Origin: Dryas octopetala
Taxonomy: Eukaryota; Streptophyta; Magnoliopsida; Rosales; Rosaceae
NCBI GenBank assembly: GCA_963921425.1
Contig: OY992838.1
Span: 16,678,001 to 16,742,000 of the forward strand
Reading direction: 5' to 3'
DNA: 64,000 bases
A program made the position numbers and the translations under genes. How positions within the stretch are numbered: the first letter of the stretch is position 1; each line of letters opens with the position of its first letter. This document shows, piece by piece, positions 22,966 through 35,500 of the stretch. Below the pieces are notes generated by a model. That model had not been told where the DNA came from and did not search any database. It saw only the letters and a list, made by a program, of their open reading frames with translations.

Positions 22966-24393
22966 TGGGTCCTTGGATATGGGGAGGAGGTTCTTGGAAT
23001 TGACTGAGTATTTTGATTTTTTGGGATTTCTCCATGTTTTTTCCTATTGGTATGGTCATTGGTTAACTAATGTTGTCGTGGCTCTTCTTGCGACGGCACT
23101 CCCTTTTCTGGTGGTTCGTGACGGCAACCTTCTTTTGGAGCTAAGCTGGCTGTACTCATGTCCTAGGATTAATGGGATGCGGTGAGTGAGTGATTTAATA
23201 TTTTTTTAAATTTAATAGGAGACATGTAAAAATAATATGGGTGGGAAAATAAACAGAGGGGTAAAAATATAAACACTCAAGCTTAAAATAGCTAAACAAG
23301 AAAAGAAGGGAGGCGATTTTCACACTCTACATTTCTCCATTTGCACTCCTTTTATTTTTTTCAAAATGTTTTTATTATATTTTATTATTTATATTTCCAA
23401 ATCTACCCTTATAGTTTTTAACTTGCAATTTTTTTTTTTTAATTTTCATTGAAGACATTTTTATTATTTGTTCTTCTAACATGTTAGTCTTCTATGGTCG
23501 TCAAACCTTCTCTCTGCCTCTTTCTATATTCCTAGTGTCTACTTTCATACCTAATCCATTTTACACTTCAATTCTTTTTCTCTAATTACAAACAATATTT
23601 TCATCCTCTATGATTGATGGTAAATGATTAAAAATGGATGAGCAACACACCATGGACCCCGAATTGCAAAAAATTTTAGATATGGTATACAAAGATGATA
23701 TGAAAAAAATTTCAGAATTTTCTAGTTTAGTCATCCTACGTTAACTCGTTAGTAGCTATTGAATAGCTATTCATCATGGTAAGTATTATTACTAAGTTGT
23801 ATAATTCAAAGAGGGGCGTATAGTTCATAGAAAAAAACAAAGAGAGGTGTACATGGCTAAATCTAAACGTGTTAAAAGAAGACTTAAATGTGTTAAAAAG
23901 AGAAATGATAAAATTTAAAAAAAAATTATTTTGCAGGTCAAAGCCATAAGGATAAATTTGGAAATATAAGTAACAAAATATAATAAAATATTTTTAAAAA
24001 ATAAAAAGAGTTCAAATGAAAAAAAGTAAAGTGCGAAAATCACCTCCCAAAAAGAAAAGAGAATTTGAACATATCTAAATTAAATTTAAATTAGGCAAAA
24101 ATGCCGTGTAGGCTTCATTCTTATGTCAAATATGAAATAACAAATAATTTGTCACCAGAAACAACTACGCTATATCTATAAGACTGAATCTTCCCCTTTC
24201 AGTGTTACACATGCCACTTGGAAGGCAGAATGAAAAATAAGTTCACACTAGAGCACAATAAATAAAGACACAGGTAAACAAACCAAGAGGAAACCTGCCT
24301 GACAGAAAGCGAGTAATCAACTACAGAAATACAAATATTCCTAGTAACAGACTCACCTGAAAGAAAGGGTGTGATAGGTGGCTTTAATCACCA
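22966..24393. other. No gene recognised; 3' flank of the pinin-like gene
   Basis: A plus-strand frame at 22940-23185 has hydrophobic stretches but no recognised family and no splice support. The rest is AT-rich. Bases just below 24394 are probably the 3' UTR of the next gene. Confidence 0.4.
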
Positions 24394-27300
24394 CTAATCA
24401 ACATTGTCCGCAATTGGACTGGTATTGCCTGCATCTGATTTAGCTGTTTCATCACCCCTCCGACTGTTATCATCAACATCCAGCACATCATCCATCATGT
24501 AGTCCTCCGCTACATTGATATCTTCCACATCATCCTCATCTTCATTGTTGCTCCCGTCAGGGATCTTTCTTTTCTTGGGACCATGCTCAAGTCTATGTGT
24601 GTCCAATTCTTTGTCCATTGTTTCCTGTAAGTTCATCATATCATTGTTCGCTTTCCTCGCTTTCCTTGCATTTTGCCATCTCTCCAAATCCTTTTCAACA
24701 TTTGCAACATATTGCTCCCCAATCTGCTTCTGATACTCAGTCAGTTCCTCCCTTCTTGCAGCTTTCCATTCCAGAAACTCCTGACATACAAGTTTGTATG
24801 AGATGAATCTTAAGAAAATTATACACACACACACAAAGAGATAGAGAGAGAGAGGGAGAAGGAGATAAGAGAGAGGAATGATCTTGTGCAAGATATCTGG
24901 CATGTTAATAGCCAAACTGTAAACAAGACCACATATTCAGACGTAATTTCACCTAATCAATGGTACTGATTCACAATCTAGCAACATAGCATACCAGACT
25001 GTAACAAGATTCGCAAGTATATTTAATTTTCTGCTTCTCAAATTTTCAGTTTCCATGTGTGAAATCAGGAAAAGTTGCCTTCTACCGAAAAACTAAGCCC
25101 AGAGTCTCACAATGTTCAAAAGACGACCCTGCATTATGCAAGTCACAAGGAACTCACCTTTTCTTTTCGCTGCTCAGCCAAGATAGTGTCCTCATCCAAT
25201 GGTTTCTTGGGCAGATAATATATTGGGGGCTCTGTCTTGGTCCTGAAAATGAACACATCCCACAACCAATCATGAATGTGTAAAAAATTATCAGAGGAAA
25301 ATTCTAATCAAATTCTACCTAAAACCCCACAATAATGCAGGAAAATCCACTCATCAAGTTGCTTCAACACTACTACTCATATGAATAGAAACTTATCTTC
25401 GTCCCAATAAAATGTGAATATGGACACTTTTTTGGACCAAAATTAAAAATAACCTGCAAAAAGGAGGAAAAAAAAGAGTAGTGAGACAATTACATGAGAA
25501 CTCTCAATTGTCGAAAATGGTAGCAAGAAAACAAATTTACTATTACAGGATACCAGTAAAGTAAATTGATAGTTGGAAACCTTGTACCTTATAAAATTGC
25601 AAAGTTTTTTATGATGTTCACTCCACTGAAGAAAAAGCAGTTCCAATTTCTTTTCTTCCGTCTTGGCAGAAACACGTGCCCGTAGAGTCTAACAAAAAAC
25701 AAGTACATGCATTACTGAATAAGGATCATCCTGTTCCTCAAACGTTCATTCTGATGCTTCACTAAGAGGTCAAAGTGTTAATATTATTGGGTAATTAACA
25801 ACAAACCAGATCTCTCCTCCGCTTTTCCGCAATTTGTTCACGCTCCTGTTGCCTAAGTCTTTCACTTTCTTCACGTGCTTTTTGCTCAGCCTAGATATAA
25901 TAAGACAAGAAGGTATTACAAAGGTTCACCATTGAACTCAAAATATTTCACGGATAAAAGGAAAAGAAAGAAAGAAATTAAAAAAAATTGTTTTGAGAAT
26001 GTGGCACAAATTAGTGTTTAGGCTTTAGAGATGTATGTACTTCTATATAAATGAACAACATCCATCGTAAAATCCATACAATATGAAATTAAGCTATAGA
26101 AGTACAAACTTTCTTTTTATTTATTTATTTATTTTTTTTTAAGTCAGTTTTACTCACAAAAGAAAGTACAAACTTTAAAGTCAGTTGTATTCACAAAAGC
26201 AAAAGAAGAACAAACAAATAACAAAAGTAGAGGCTAAGTTCCAAAGAGATCAGAACAGCAGAATGTCCTATGCAATTGAACTCCAAGACTGCTCAGAAAC
26301 TCCAACAGGATCAAAAGAAAGGCTCCTTGTAATCCAAAAAGACAGGGTGAGTAATCCTTAAGTACCCCAATTGGGAACTCCGTGTTCTCAAAACACCATA
26401 TACACAAGGGAATCGTGCGCCAGCAAATTCTACAGTCCCCACTAACTCTATTACTGCTCTAGGACCAGAAAGCACAAACTATTTTTCTATTTCATAACAT
26501 TTATTTCATGCTTATAAAATTCCACAATTGTAAAAGCACCTTTTTTTAATCTATACAGGGTTCTTGACTTGGAAACTGCCAAAAAATGCAGGAGATGAGA
26601 ATCAAGCTAGATATATGGTCTTCGTATATTTGTGGTATTAAATGTACACATTGATTTAAGTGTTGAGAACCTACAGGAGTGTATGCACTCATTCAGACTT
26701 TCATATAGCATAACAACAATGAAAACAAAAGAAACCTGAATATAAAATAATTAAAATGCACAACAACTCATAATTCTTTTAGAAAAATAAATGAAGGCTA
26801 ACCAGATTTTTCTTTCTCTTATATTTTTGAGAGGAGAAAGTGAATTTCCTACTAGCTATAGCCTTAGTTGTATCTCTTCCTCTTTAGTAAGAGGGAGGCC
26901 TTGTACTAAACCAACATGAGAAGGGGGAAGGCTACCCACAATAATAAAGGCCACCATTACTAATTGGCCAAAAGAAAAGAGAGGATAAATCTTTTGAAAG
27001 TATGAAAATGAGTGTCAGGTACTGGTGGATGAATAGATTTTCATCCTAAAACGTCCATCTTACCATATTCTTCATATAGGAAAATTAATTTACAGATCAG
27101 GGGTATATACTCAAACAGAATAAGCATTCTACAATTCATTTGTATACTCATGATTTGAAGTAATTTGAATTTATTTTACAAATCATGGATATACTACACA
27201 CACACACACAGTCAAATAGACTGATTATTCTACAAGTCATTTCTATACTCACTCTTTGTAATGAATTTGATCTCCGCATGAATGCTTCAGTTCCTGAAAG

Positions 27301-29326
27301 TTTCATGTCTTCTTTCCTGAATTTCTGGAAGTTTCACACCCATGGAGAATACATAAGCATATGGATTAACAATAAAAGCCAAACAAAACTGAACTTTCAA
27401 AAAAATAAATGCAGATAATCCGGTTACGGAAACAAATTTCAGGAAAAACTGATGGTTTTTAAACCTTAAGAAGACCAAATGGCTATTTCCTCCGTTCCAT
27501 ATATGGTGCTTGTGTTGGTTCAATAAAAGCATTGTTTCTCATTAAAAGAAATATTGTAAAAATTTATAAAAAACCCAAAGATCTCGTATAGTACTTTTAT
27601 TTGAAAATTGATTTATTTTATACCTTTCTCTTAATGAGAAAATGAATCAGATTCTAAGGGATCAGTCCTATGGGACTTCAAGAATGACAAAAGGACTATA
27701 ATAACAAAAACAATATAAAAAGGAAAATAGAGAGAAAAACAATAAAAAAAAGTAAACAAAATGATGTAGAACCCAATTTCCAAATGTATGTAAGATTAAC
27801 TGAATTGGTCTAACTTACTCAAAAAGTTAACTATGCTCCAGAACTATTAATTGACTATAGTTGTTTTATGCACTAAGTACAACACTGATTTTGTAGATGT
27901 AGATTCTCAAATATATACACGAACTGCAGACAGCATTGGTAAGCAGCCACTGAACAAGAACTTTTAAGAACAAAGAAAACAAAATAAAAATGTTCTAACC
28001 AATCATCTATATTAAAAGTTTGCATTCTGACTAAAAAAACTAAACAATCAGTTCAATCCTTTGTTGCTAATTAAAACCAATAACCTACTCTACACATACC
28101 TCTAAAGTCCCCAAAAGTTGCCCTAGCATTCTTTTATTCCTATTAACCAAACTGGGGTCCTCTTGCTTTGGCAAAACCCTTGGAACATGATCCGCTGCTG
28201 GAATTTCAAAATCCTAACCACAAAACAACAATTCAGAAGTTAATAAAGATTTATGGTCCCAGAGCAGCACTCCTTGCGAAGACAAGACTTGAAAGTTACC
28301 TTCCTTGTTGCTCCATGATTGCCATCCCTCCTTGACCAGCCACTTTGTTGGGAATTGGACAGCTTCCTATCGCTCTGATCATCTGTCGCCTCCCCAGTTG
28401 AATCCTTCTTTTTCTCATCCTTGGCCCCTTCAGCATTTTCAGTGATTTCTCCATCCTCCACCTTATTAATAAAAAAAAATAAAAAAAAAACAGGAATTAC
28501 AGATTTTAAACTTTGTTGGAAAGAAGAGCAAAAGAGCAAATAAAAACCGTCCTAAACAGTACAAAATGATATGCTTCTTTTCTTATTTGGGGAAAAATAT
28601 CATTAATTTCATACAACTATTACTGTTTTGTTCTTTCAAGAAGATTAGCTCAAGATTAACGGATTGCTTATTCTGGGCTTCAGGTACTACACAGCTTATT
28701 CACAGCTACCAAGAGAAAAAAAAAAAAAAAAAAAACAAAAACAAAACAAAACAAAACAAAACAAGAGCATAATTAGATTGATCAAAATGCAAGGGCTCTT
28801 ACCTTGACAACAGCTGACGAAAGCCGGCGTTTTGCAGGAGGTTGGTCCTCCACATCAGTCCTATCTGCCTGTTAATTCAATTTAAATAATTAAAAATACA
28901 AAGCCCAGTTAAGACCTACCTTTATTTTGACAGAAAATGCAAAATTTACCCGAGAAATTCCATAGTAACTAGTTCCAGTGGAAAAAAGAAAAGAAACAGA
29001 GAATAAAATGAAATGAAATTTTGAATAAGGAATTGGATATATTACGGGTCGAGTAAAGCCTCGCTGACGAGCACCATTGGCGGCAAAATTGCGAGGACCG
29101 GCGCCCGACACGCCTCCCTTTCGGAGTCCTCTAGGGTCTCGAAGCCGTTCCGTAATCTGAAGAATTTCAAAGACGCACATGGCAATCTAAGTTGAAACAC
29201 AAATATAAAAAATCGTAGAGAAAGATAGAGATAGAGAGAAGAGCAAACCTCGCGCTGTTGGCGTTGGAGCTCATCGATCTCCTTGCGGAGCTCCTCCTCT
29301 GTTTTCTCAACTGCGGCGTTTCCCAT
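24394..29326 (-). CDS. Pinin/SDK/memA-domain protein, ten exons, 419 aa
   Basis: Exons: 29326-29249, 29156-29046, 28868-28803, 28461-28300, 28213-28100, 27324-27253, 25890-25807, 25688-25588, 25242-25158, 24780-24394. All have GT-AG borders; the total is 1260 nt with one open frame ending TGATTAGT-side at 24394. The N-terminus is a coiled-coil-like 'EEELRKEIDELQRQQREITE' followed by RLRDPRGLRKGG and a Gly/Arg patch, the pinin signature. Residues 86-139 are acidic/polar. The pinin/SDK/memA core (about 150-285) contains LPKQEDPSLVNRNKRMLGQL, 'KLSGTEAFMRR', 'REESERLRQQEREQIAEKRR', 'ELLFLQWSEHHKKL' and 'YYLPKKPLDEDT'. The C-terminal tail is acidic (EDEDDVEDINVAEDYMMDD). In animals pinin is a nuclear-speckle, exon-junction-complex-associated splicing factor. 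The plant orthologue (Arabidopsis At1g15200 type) is expected to act in nuclear mRNA processing; that role is family knowledge, not visible here. Introns 5 (0.8 kb) and 6 (1.4 kb) are the longest. Confidence 0.93.
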
Positions 29327-29430
29327 GAGTCGAAGAAGAAGAAGAGTTTGTGTTCACCAAAAACCCTCGAGTTGTGTCTTGCTTTGTTTACTGGAAAGAT
29401 GTATGTTTTCGAGCTTCTAGTACTGTTTGG

Positions 29431-29436
29431 ATGTTG

Positions 29437-29473
<37 letters not shown>
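29431..29473. repeat. Poly(A) run upstream of the pinin-like gene
   Basis: About 43 A residues some 105 bases upstream of the start codon. A retroposon tail is possible, but no body is recognised next to it. Confidence 0.85.
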
Positions 29474-29476
<3 letters not shown>

Positions 29477-29544
29477 TAAATTACCTCAGTCACCCTTTTT
29501 AGGTAGAAATTGTTTTTATGACTTCTTTTTCTTAAACTTTGTTG

Positions 29545-29870
29545 TAAATCATAAGGTTTAACGTTTAAACGTGTGGATCACCATCATTACTATAATTGAA
29601 TATTGTGTAACTTATGTCATAATGATAGTTTTGTAATCTATGAACTAATGATAGTAATTAATGATTTGTGACTTACAAATTTATGGGTGGTTAAAGAATC
29701 CTATCATTGTAAGCCTATAAATAGGTATCTCCCTAATTCTCTTCTATGTTCTCTCATTATTTTCTTTAGTTTTATAACACGTTATCAACACGATAGTCTC
29801 TCTATATTTTTTTCTTCTCTAACTCTTTTAGATCTAAGAGTCATATGGAGCAACCAAGTTGCTGATGTCC
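29545..29870 (+). mobile_element. Copia-like LTR remnant
   Basis: A TATA-type stretch 'gcctataaatagg' is followed by 'ttataacacgttatcaacac', a motif I associate with the 3' border and leader of plant Ty1/copia LTRs. No gag-pol follows. Boundaries are approximate. Confidence 0.4.
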
Positions 29871-30420
29871 AATACTCTTGATATTAGAGTTTGATTTTAT
29901 TCATATGTTTGCATTTGTTTATTTATATTTAATTATGTAAACCCACGTATGATGTGCACAACTTATATGATGTTTAACACCTGTAAAGTGCACTATAAGA
30001 AAAATTGGGTTTTGATACTGTTTTTGTGGATACTAGTCCACCTCATTCGGTAATAGTTTTGTTCATGAAACTGATTGGACCATCTAGTACTTTTGGGCCC
30101 ATTGGTAACAAATCATCAATACCCAGCTTGAAAGATTTTTTTGTTTGTGGATCATCCTGAAATCATCCTCATAGTTCGTAGGGGTAAATTGTAATTGAGC
30201 CTTAATTTTATTATAAGTTGTGTATAATTGTCATTTGTCTCTTATGATATTACATGAAATAAACAATTTAATTTCCTTTTATTAAATGTAAACAATTATA
30301 TTTATTAGGCATTTGTCAGGTAGGAAATTGCTTGATGGGACCCGCGCAGGTCCCTATGCCTGCCCTCAACAGGCAATGCTCATTACTAATATCTTATTCT
30401 TAACCCTTTTTAAGATCCAT
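29871..30420. other. No gene recognised
   Basis: AT-rich; nothing supported. A CACTATAAGAAAAA string at 29991 resembles a CACTA end but has no usable partner (see rejected items). Confidence 0.35.
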
Positions 30421-30739
30421 CAGTTCTATTTAATATCTTCGGTACCACTAGTTGATATGTAGAAATCAAAAAATACTTGGTTGTCTTTGTATTTGGAATA
30501 TTGGTCATAAATTGTACTTCAACACCCCTCCTACAATTAAATTTAAGACACTTGTTGCTCCACTTCAGTTTAGAACTTATAAGAACACTTGTTGTTTTCA
30601 CTTTCAATATCTTTCCACTTCACTTTACTCTATCTTTTTATAAGCTTGTTGCAACCAATTGTTGTAGTTACTTTATCCATTGTAAACAATGGAACCTTCA
30701 CAGCCTTCTAAGATAAATCAAAAGTCAATGTGCACATTG

Positions 30740-31394
30740 TTTTAGGTAATTGCTGCAGAATGAAACAAAGGTTAGTAACTACATTGTACACAATGGAACC
30801 TTCACAACCTTCACATTGCAAAATCATTCAATGTGCAGCAATTACCTAAACCAAAATTCAATTTTGGTCCATTTGCTCCACCTAAACCTGTTATCGATCT
30901 ACCAGTGGAACCACTTCCCATTAATCATCATCTTAATCCCTCCATTGAACCACTTCCCATCAATGATCATCTCATTCCTCCCATTGAACCACTCTCGTTG
31001 AATGATTATCTTGTTGGCAACATGATGCCACAAGCCGATGATTGCTACTTTGACTCTTTGTTACCATTAGGGAATGTGCCTCCTTTAGATCCCAAGGATT
31101 CAACCAACTTACCTCTCTCCTCGCCCATATTCTATTGGCTCTAATATTCCTAATATGCCAATTTCCGTGCCAAACCCGATCATGCTTATTTTTTGTCCAT
31201 GGTACAACAATCTTAATGTGGATATGGAGCCTTCTGAATCCTCCTGTAATGGCCAACAACAATCTGACCCTTTTGGAGTCTAACTCTGCTATTATTAAAG
31301 ATGATAACAGCTGCAGCACTCCATGATGTGAGCCTTCACAACATTCACATAAGGTTATTTCCGACTACAATGAAGGAGATCCATATCTGAATAA
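30740..31394 (+). pseudogene. Decayed coding sequence, left part, interrupted by a hAT element
   Basis: At 30833-31144 the frame encodes a Pro/Asn/Leu-rich peptide with imperfect repeats of 'PIEPLPINDHLIP' (about 30905-31000). After a frameshift near 31120, coding-like text continues in other frames ('SNIPNMPISVPNP', then 'DDNSCSTP', stop, 'CEPSQHSHKVISDYNEGDPY'). The last frame runs up to the hAT target site at 31387-31394 and continues at 35300-35500. I do not recognise the protein. Confidence 0.4.
31387..31394. repeat. Left target-site duplication of the hAT element
   Basis: CTGAATAA here and CTAAATAA at 35300-35307 (seven of eight bases) directly flank the inverted terminal repeats. Confidence 0.7.
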
Positions 31395-31404
31395 CTATGA
31401 AGCA

Positions 31405-31505
31405 CCGATACGGATACGGATACGGCGATACGATACGACACGACACGGCACGGCGATACGGCAAATTTCTAAAAATTAGGATACGATACGTCATGGATAC
31501 GGCAA
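31405..31505. repeat. GATACG subterminal repeats, left hAT end
   Basis: Around ten GATACG/GACACG variants lie within 100 bases. Their complements are mirrored at the right end. Confidence 0.75.
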
Positions 31506-31667
31506 ATAAAAATATATATTAATATATAATAATAAACATATGAATAATTTAAAACATACTTTAAATAACATAAAAATTCAAATTCATTTCACTCAAACTC
31601 TAAAGACTTAAAAAGATCATCCAAATTTAAAATATCCAAACTCTAGAAAATTACAAAAAAATAAGTC

Positions 31668-34371
31668 TCAATCAACTTCAATATTCATAATGTCTTCCCC
31701 GGTAAATAAAGTAGCCTCCAATGATGGTTCATCAAGAGAAAGGCTAGCAATTTCAAGCATCCCAATACCTTCTTCACCCAAGTTATCAAATATATCTCCT
31801 CCAACATCCCACATTTGAGTAACACCTTCTTTGTAGCTTGGGCTCTTCCTTGATAAAAGACGAAGGTTATTATGCACAAATACCAAATCTTCAGCTCTTT
31901 GTGGTGTTAATTTGTTTCTTCTTAAAGAGTGAATGAAACTATATGTACTCCAATTCCTTTCACAACACGAGGAGGAACAAGGTTGTCCAAGTAGCTTCAA
32001 AGCTATGGATTGGAGAGTTGGTGTGGAAGCTCCATGGACAATCCACCACACCATTGGTTCCATGAGAAACCTATCATTCATAGCATCAATAGCTCCAAAG
32101 TCACCCAAGCACATTGAAAAAGAGGCATACTCCACATTGATATTTCTTCTAACTTGCTAATCCGAAAAGTATTTCTCAAAACACTTTTTTCTTTCCCTTG
32201 TAATCTCGACATCTTGGTGTGGAGCAACACGGCTAGGATCTTCTTGAAGCCATTCTGGACTATAATATCTATAAGTAAAGAATGATATCATTTTATAAAA
32301 TTATAATAAAAAAAGTAAAAGTAAATTTTAAAGACTTTAAAAAGAAAGAAGCACATAATACTTACCTAGGATTTAAAGAATGAGCCAAACAATGTAGTGA
32401 TGTGCTACTCTTAGTCCATCGCTCCACTAAAATGATATGCACCACATCAAAGAAGTCGCTATGTTCATGTAGTTGCCTTTGCTCATTCCTATAGATAGCT
32501 GTCTTCACCTTCTCTATCATGGTATCCCACCACTCATAAACTAAGTGAAGACATGGTTTATCTGTGTCAGCCATCCTAATCATCTCATATATAGGAGCTG
32601 TAAAGGAAAGTATATAATCAATCTCATCCCAAAAGTATTCATCCAATATCTTTTGCTTCACTGCTCTTGCTTTGCCCGGATCATCCTCTTTATATAAAGA
32701 CCAATTTGGACTAATCACCATTTGTTGTAGACCTTCCTTTACTTCCTTAAATCTTCTAATCATCACAAGTGTTGAAGCAAACCTGAAATAGATACATATA
32801 GTCAAAATATCATTGTATTAAAATAAAGGGGGCTGACGTGAGGTGAAATCATGGCATATAAAATAATTGGCATATAAAATCATGGGCATATAAAATAATT
32901 GCCCACAGTGAAATCATGGGCATATAAAATAAATGCCCACAGTGACATCATGGGCATATGAAATCATGGCATATGAAATATTCAGGAAAAAAGAATTTAT
33001 TTGATTAAAGGAAGACAATTATGAGCAAATTGAATAAAGGAAGACAAGTGAAACATATATATTATTAACTAATATTAGACATGGTACTGCGTAACATATA
33101 TATTAAGTTATTAACTAATATTACACATTGTATTATTAACATATATTATATACATTATACTGGGTAAGTGGGTAACATATATATTATTAACATATATCAT
33201 TATATTATTACACGGATGAGCTTAGAAAGTTAGAAACAAACCTTGTTTTAGCAATGGAGAGTAACTTCAATTTGCAGTGGTCCTTATACATAGCCAATCT
33301 CATACTATGGTTCATAATAAAAAAATTTATGAACCAACCATCATCAGCTTTTTCTGAAATCCAACTACATTCATCATGCCAATCATCATTTAGTTTTGGT
33401 GAGCATATGCTCTTCAAACCAAGATTAAGGGTGTGAACCACACATGGTGTCCAAAAGATGTTAGGATATTTGGCCTCAACAAGTAATCCAGCAGCTCTAC
33501 AAACGGGTGCATTGTCAGTGATTACTTGAACCACATTTTGATAACCAATTTCCTTAATGGATTCGATAAGGAAGTTGGCAATACACTGTTTGTCCTTATA
33601 CTCTCCTTCACAATTAATTGCCTTCAAGAACATAGGCTCGCTTTCACAAATTGCAATAACATTGATAAGTGGTCTTCTTTGCGAATCTGTCCACCCATCA
33701 CTACAAACACTTACACCTTTAGTGCTCCATGTACTTTTAATTGGTTGTAAGCACCGCTCAATGTGGCTCTTCTCTTGTTGCAAAAGAGTAGTTCTCAATG
33801 CATTGTAATCTGGTGGAAGATATCCTGGAAGTGTAGAAGCACGAAGATATGAGTTTCGATAGTGTGGATTCCGTGCAAGGTGAAAGGACAACCCACCTGT
33901 ATAAAACATCCTTGCAACTTCTGCATCACATTCTTCTCTAGCCTCCTTCTGAAAAGCTTTTTCAAGGGGCTCATTCATTGCTTGTCTCTTCTTTTGCTGA
34001 ACATGGACAGACACAGAATAACCCAAAGAACCAGTTATGGGCAAAGAAACTTGTTTTGGAGCTGCACTTTTCAACCTATACTCACACTCTCTCACAAGTT
34101 TTTTCATTTCTGCATAAACTTCATCATTAACCTTGCTGCAACTTGCAATCCCATTTCCCGACATTTTCAACAAATGAAACTTGACTCTAGAGTAGGATCC
34201 TCTGTAAGTTTTCTGGCAAAAATTACATTCAAACATAGTGTTGCCTCCTCCGTTTCCCATTTTTCCAAGCCTCTTAACATACTTCCACAGTGGAGCATGA
34301 TCATCTACCAAACTTTCAATATTCTCAGTAGGATTCGCATTAGTATTTGCATTATTATCCCAATGACTCAT
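31668..34371 (-). pseudogene. hAT transposase, three exons, one premature stop
   Basis: Exons 34371-33242 (1130 nt), 32782-32366 (417 nt) and 32268-31668 (601 nt) have GT-AG borders and matching phases, giving 716 codons. I start at the Met of 'MSHWDNN' because an AG acceptor-like 'ttcag' lies just upstream; the longer frame to 34446 would read an intron or leader. Residues about 25-85 are a BED-type zinc finger (FECNFCQKTYRGSYSRVKFH). The DUF659 part follows (GVSVCSDGWTD, VVQVITDNAPVCRAAG, 'IFWTPCVVHTLNL'). The C-terminal hAT dimerisation region has 'WWIVHGASTPTLQSIALKLL' and 'SSCCERNWSTYSFIHSL'. A TAG at 32157-32159, between 'EKYFSD' and 'QVRRN', breaks the frame. Apart from this stop I saw no frameshift, so the copy is young or lightly decayed. 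Confidence 0.85.
32835..32980. repeat. Imperfect tandem repeat in the transposase intron
   Basis: Repeats of 'catgggcatataaaataa' and 'gcccacagtgaaatcatggg' lie within the intron between exons 1 and 2 of the transposase. Confidence 0.7.
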
Positions 34372-34849
34372 TTTCCTGAACATGAATAATTTATACAATA
34401 TAAGCAACATAAAAAAATATATATTGCATAACTCATTTGGAAACATATTACAAGCAAAACATATATATTATTAACTAATATTAGACATGGTACTGGGTAA
34501 CATATATATTAACTAATATTACACATTATATTATTAACATATATTATACACATTGTACTGGTCCAGAAAGTAAGAAACAAATATACAAGCCGACAAAGTG
34601 ACAAGCTATTAATAATATAATTTATATTATATTATATTACAATCAAATAATGAAATAATCAATATTATTATATATCAACCAAACAACCAGTATACACTAT
34701 ACGACTTTCCTTAATCTCAATTAGTCAATTCTAGTTCTCAACTAGTATATTACCAGTATACCACGCACAAAGTTCAGTAGTTCACAAAGAGTCAAAGACA
34801 CAAACAAATAGTCAAACACCAGTAGGTCCAGTATGCACTTACCAGTAGA

Positions 34850-35299
34850 TGAAGTGGCTGCAGAACTGAAGAACTGGGTGTGGCGCAGGTCGATCGTCGG
34901 CAGTGCGGTGCAGGTCGATCGTTTGGAGTGGGTTTTTGCGCTCCAATTTGGGTTTCCAATTTGGGTTTGCAAGAATAAGTGAAGAACTGAAGAAGTGGCT
35001 GAAGATGATGAAGTGGCACTGTGGCAGACACGCAGAGTCCTCGATCGTTTTCATGATTTCAATGTAGAGACTCTTCGTATCCTTCATCCAAATTAAATTC
35101 TCTTCGTTTTCTTCAATTGCTGTTAAACGTATCCAAAAAATCTGATACCCGTGTCTAGAGCAAAGGATACACGTATCCAACAAGTCAAATACGTATCCGT
35201 TGACTTGGATACGTATCCAAGGCGTATCGGTCCGTATCTGATGCGTATCTGTACCCGACACGGGATACGGGACCAAAATGGCGTATCCATGCTTCAGAG
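34850..35299. repeat. Right hAT end with CGTATCC subterminal repeats
   Basis: CGTATCC/GATACG variants are densest at 35150-35290, complementary to those at the left end. Bases 34860-35080 are a less AT-rich leader-like region upstream of the transposase. Confidence 0.65.
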
Positions 35300-35500
35300 C
35301 TAAATAATATCGTGGAGATATGCAATGCTATCAATTGGCAATTAAGCCCTGACTACAAGAATGATGCGAACAAACCGAATTGCACTAAGAAATACAAGCA
35401 ATTAGATGATTATGCGGCTTGTGATCACGTAAGTGGTAAAAAAATTGCAGATTTTAACAATCATCATAACTATCATGCTCAAAGCAGGAATGCTAGCTAG
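35300..35500 (+). pseudogene. Right part of the coding sequence split by the hAT element
   Basis: After the right duplication the frame reads 'NIVEICNAINWQLSPDYKND' and 'CTKKYKQLDDYAACDHVSG', then a stop at about 35498. It continues the frame that ends at 31394. The protein family is not recognised. Confidence 0.4.

Larger units (their letters stand above)
31395..35299 (-). mobile_element. Near-complete hAT transposon, 3.9 kb
   Basis: Terminal repeats: left CTATGAAGCACCGATACGG, right (complement) CTCTGAAGCATGGATACGC. Flanking 8-bp duplications differ at one base. Subterminal regions at both ends are packed with GATACG/CGATACG motifs on the left (about 31405-31500) and CGTATCC on the right (about 35150-35290), likely transposase binding repeats. 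It encodes a BED/DUF659-type hAT transposase on the minus strand with one in-frame stop. Removing the element together with one duplication copy rejoins an open frame in the flanking DNA. Confidence 0.85.
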
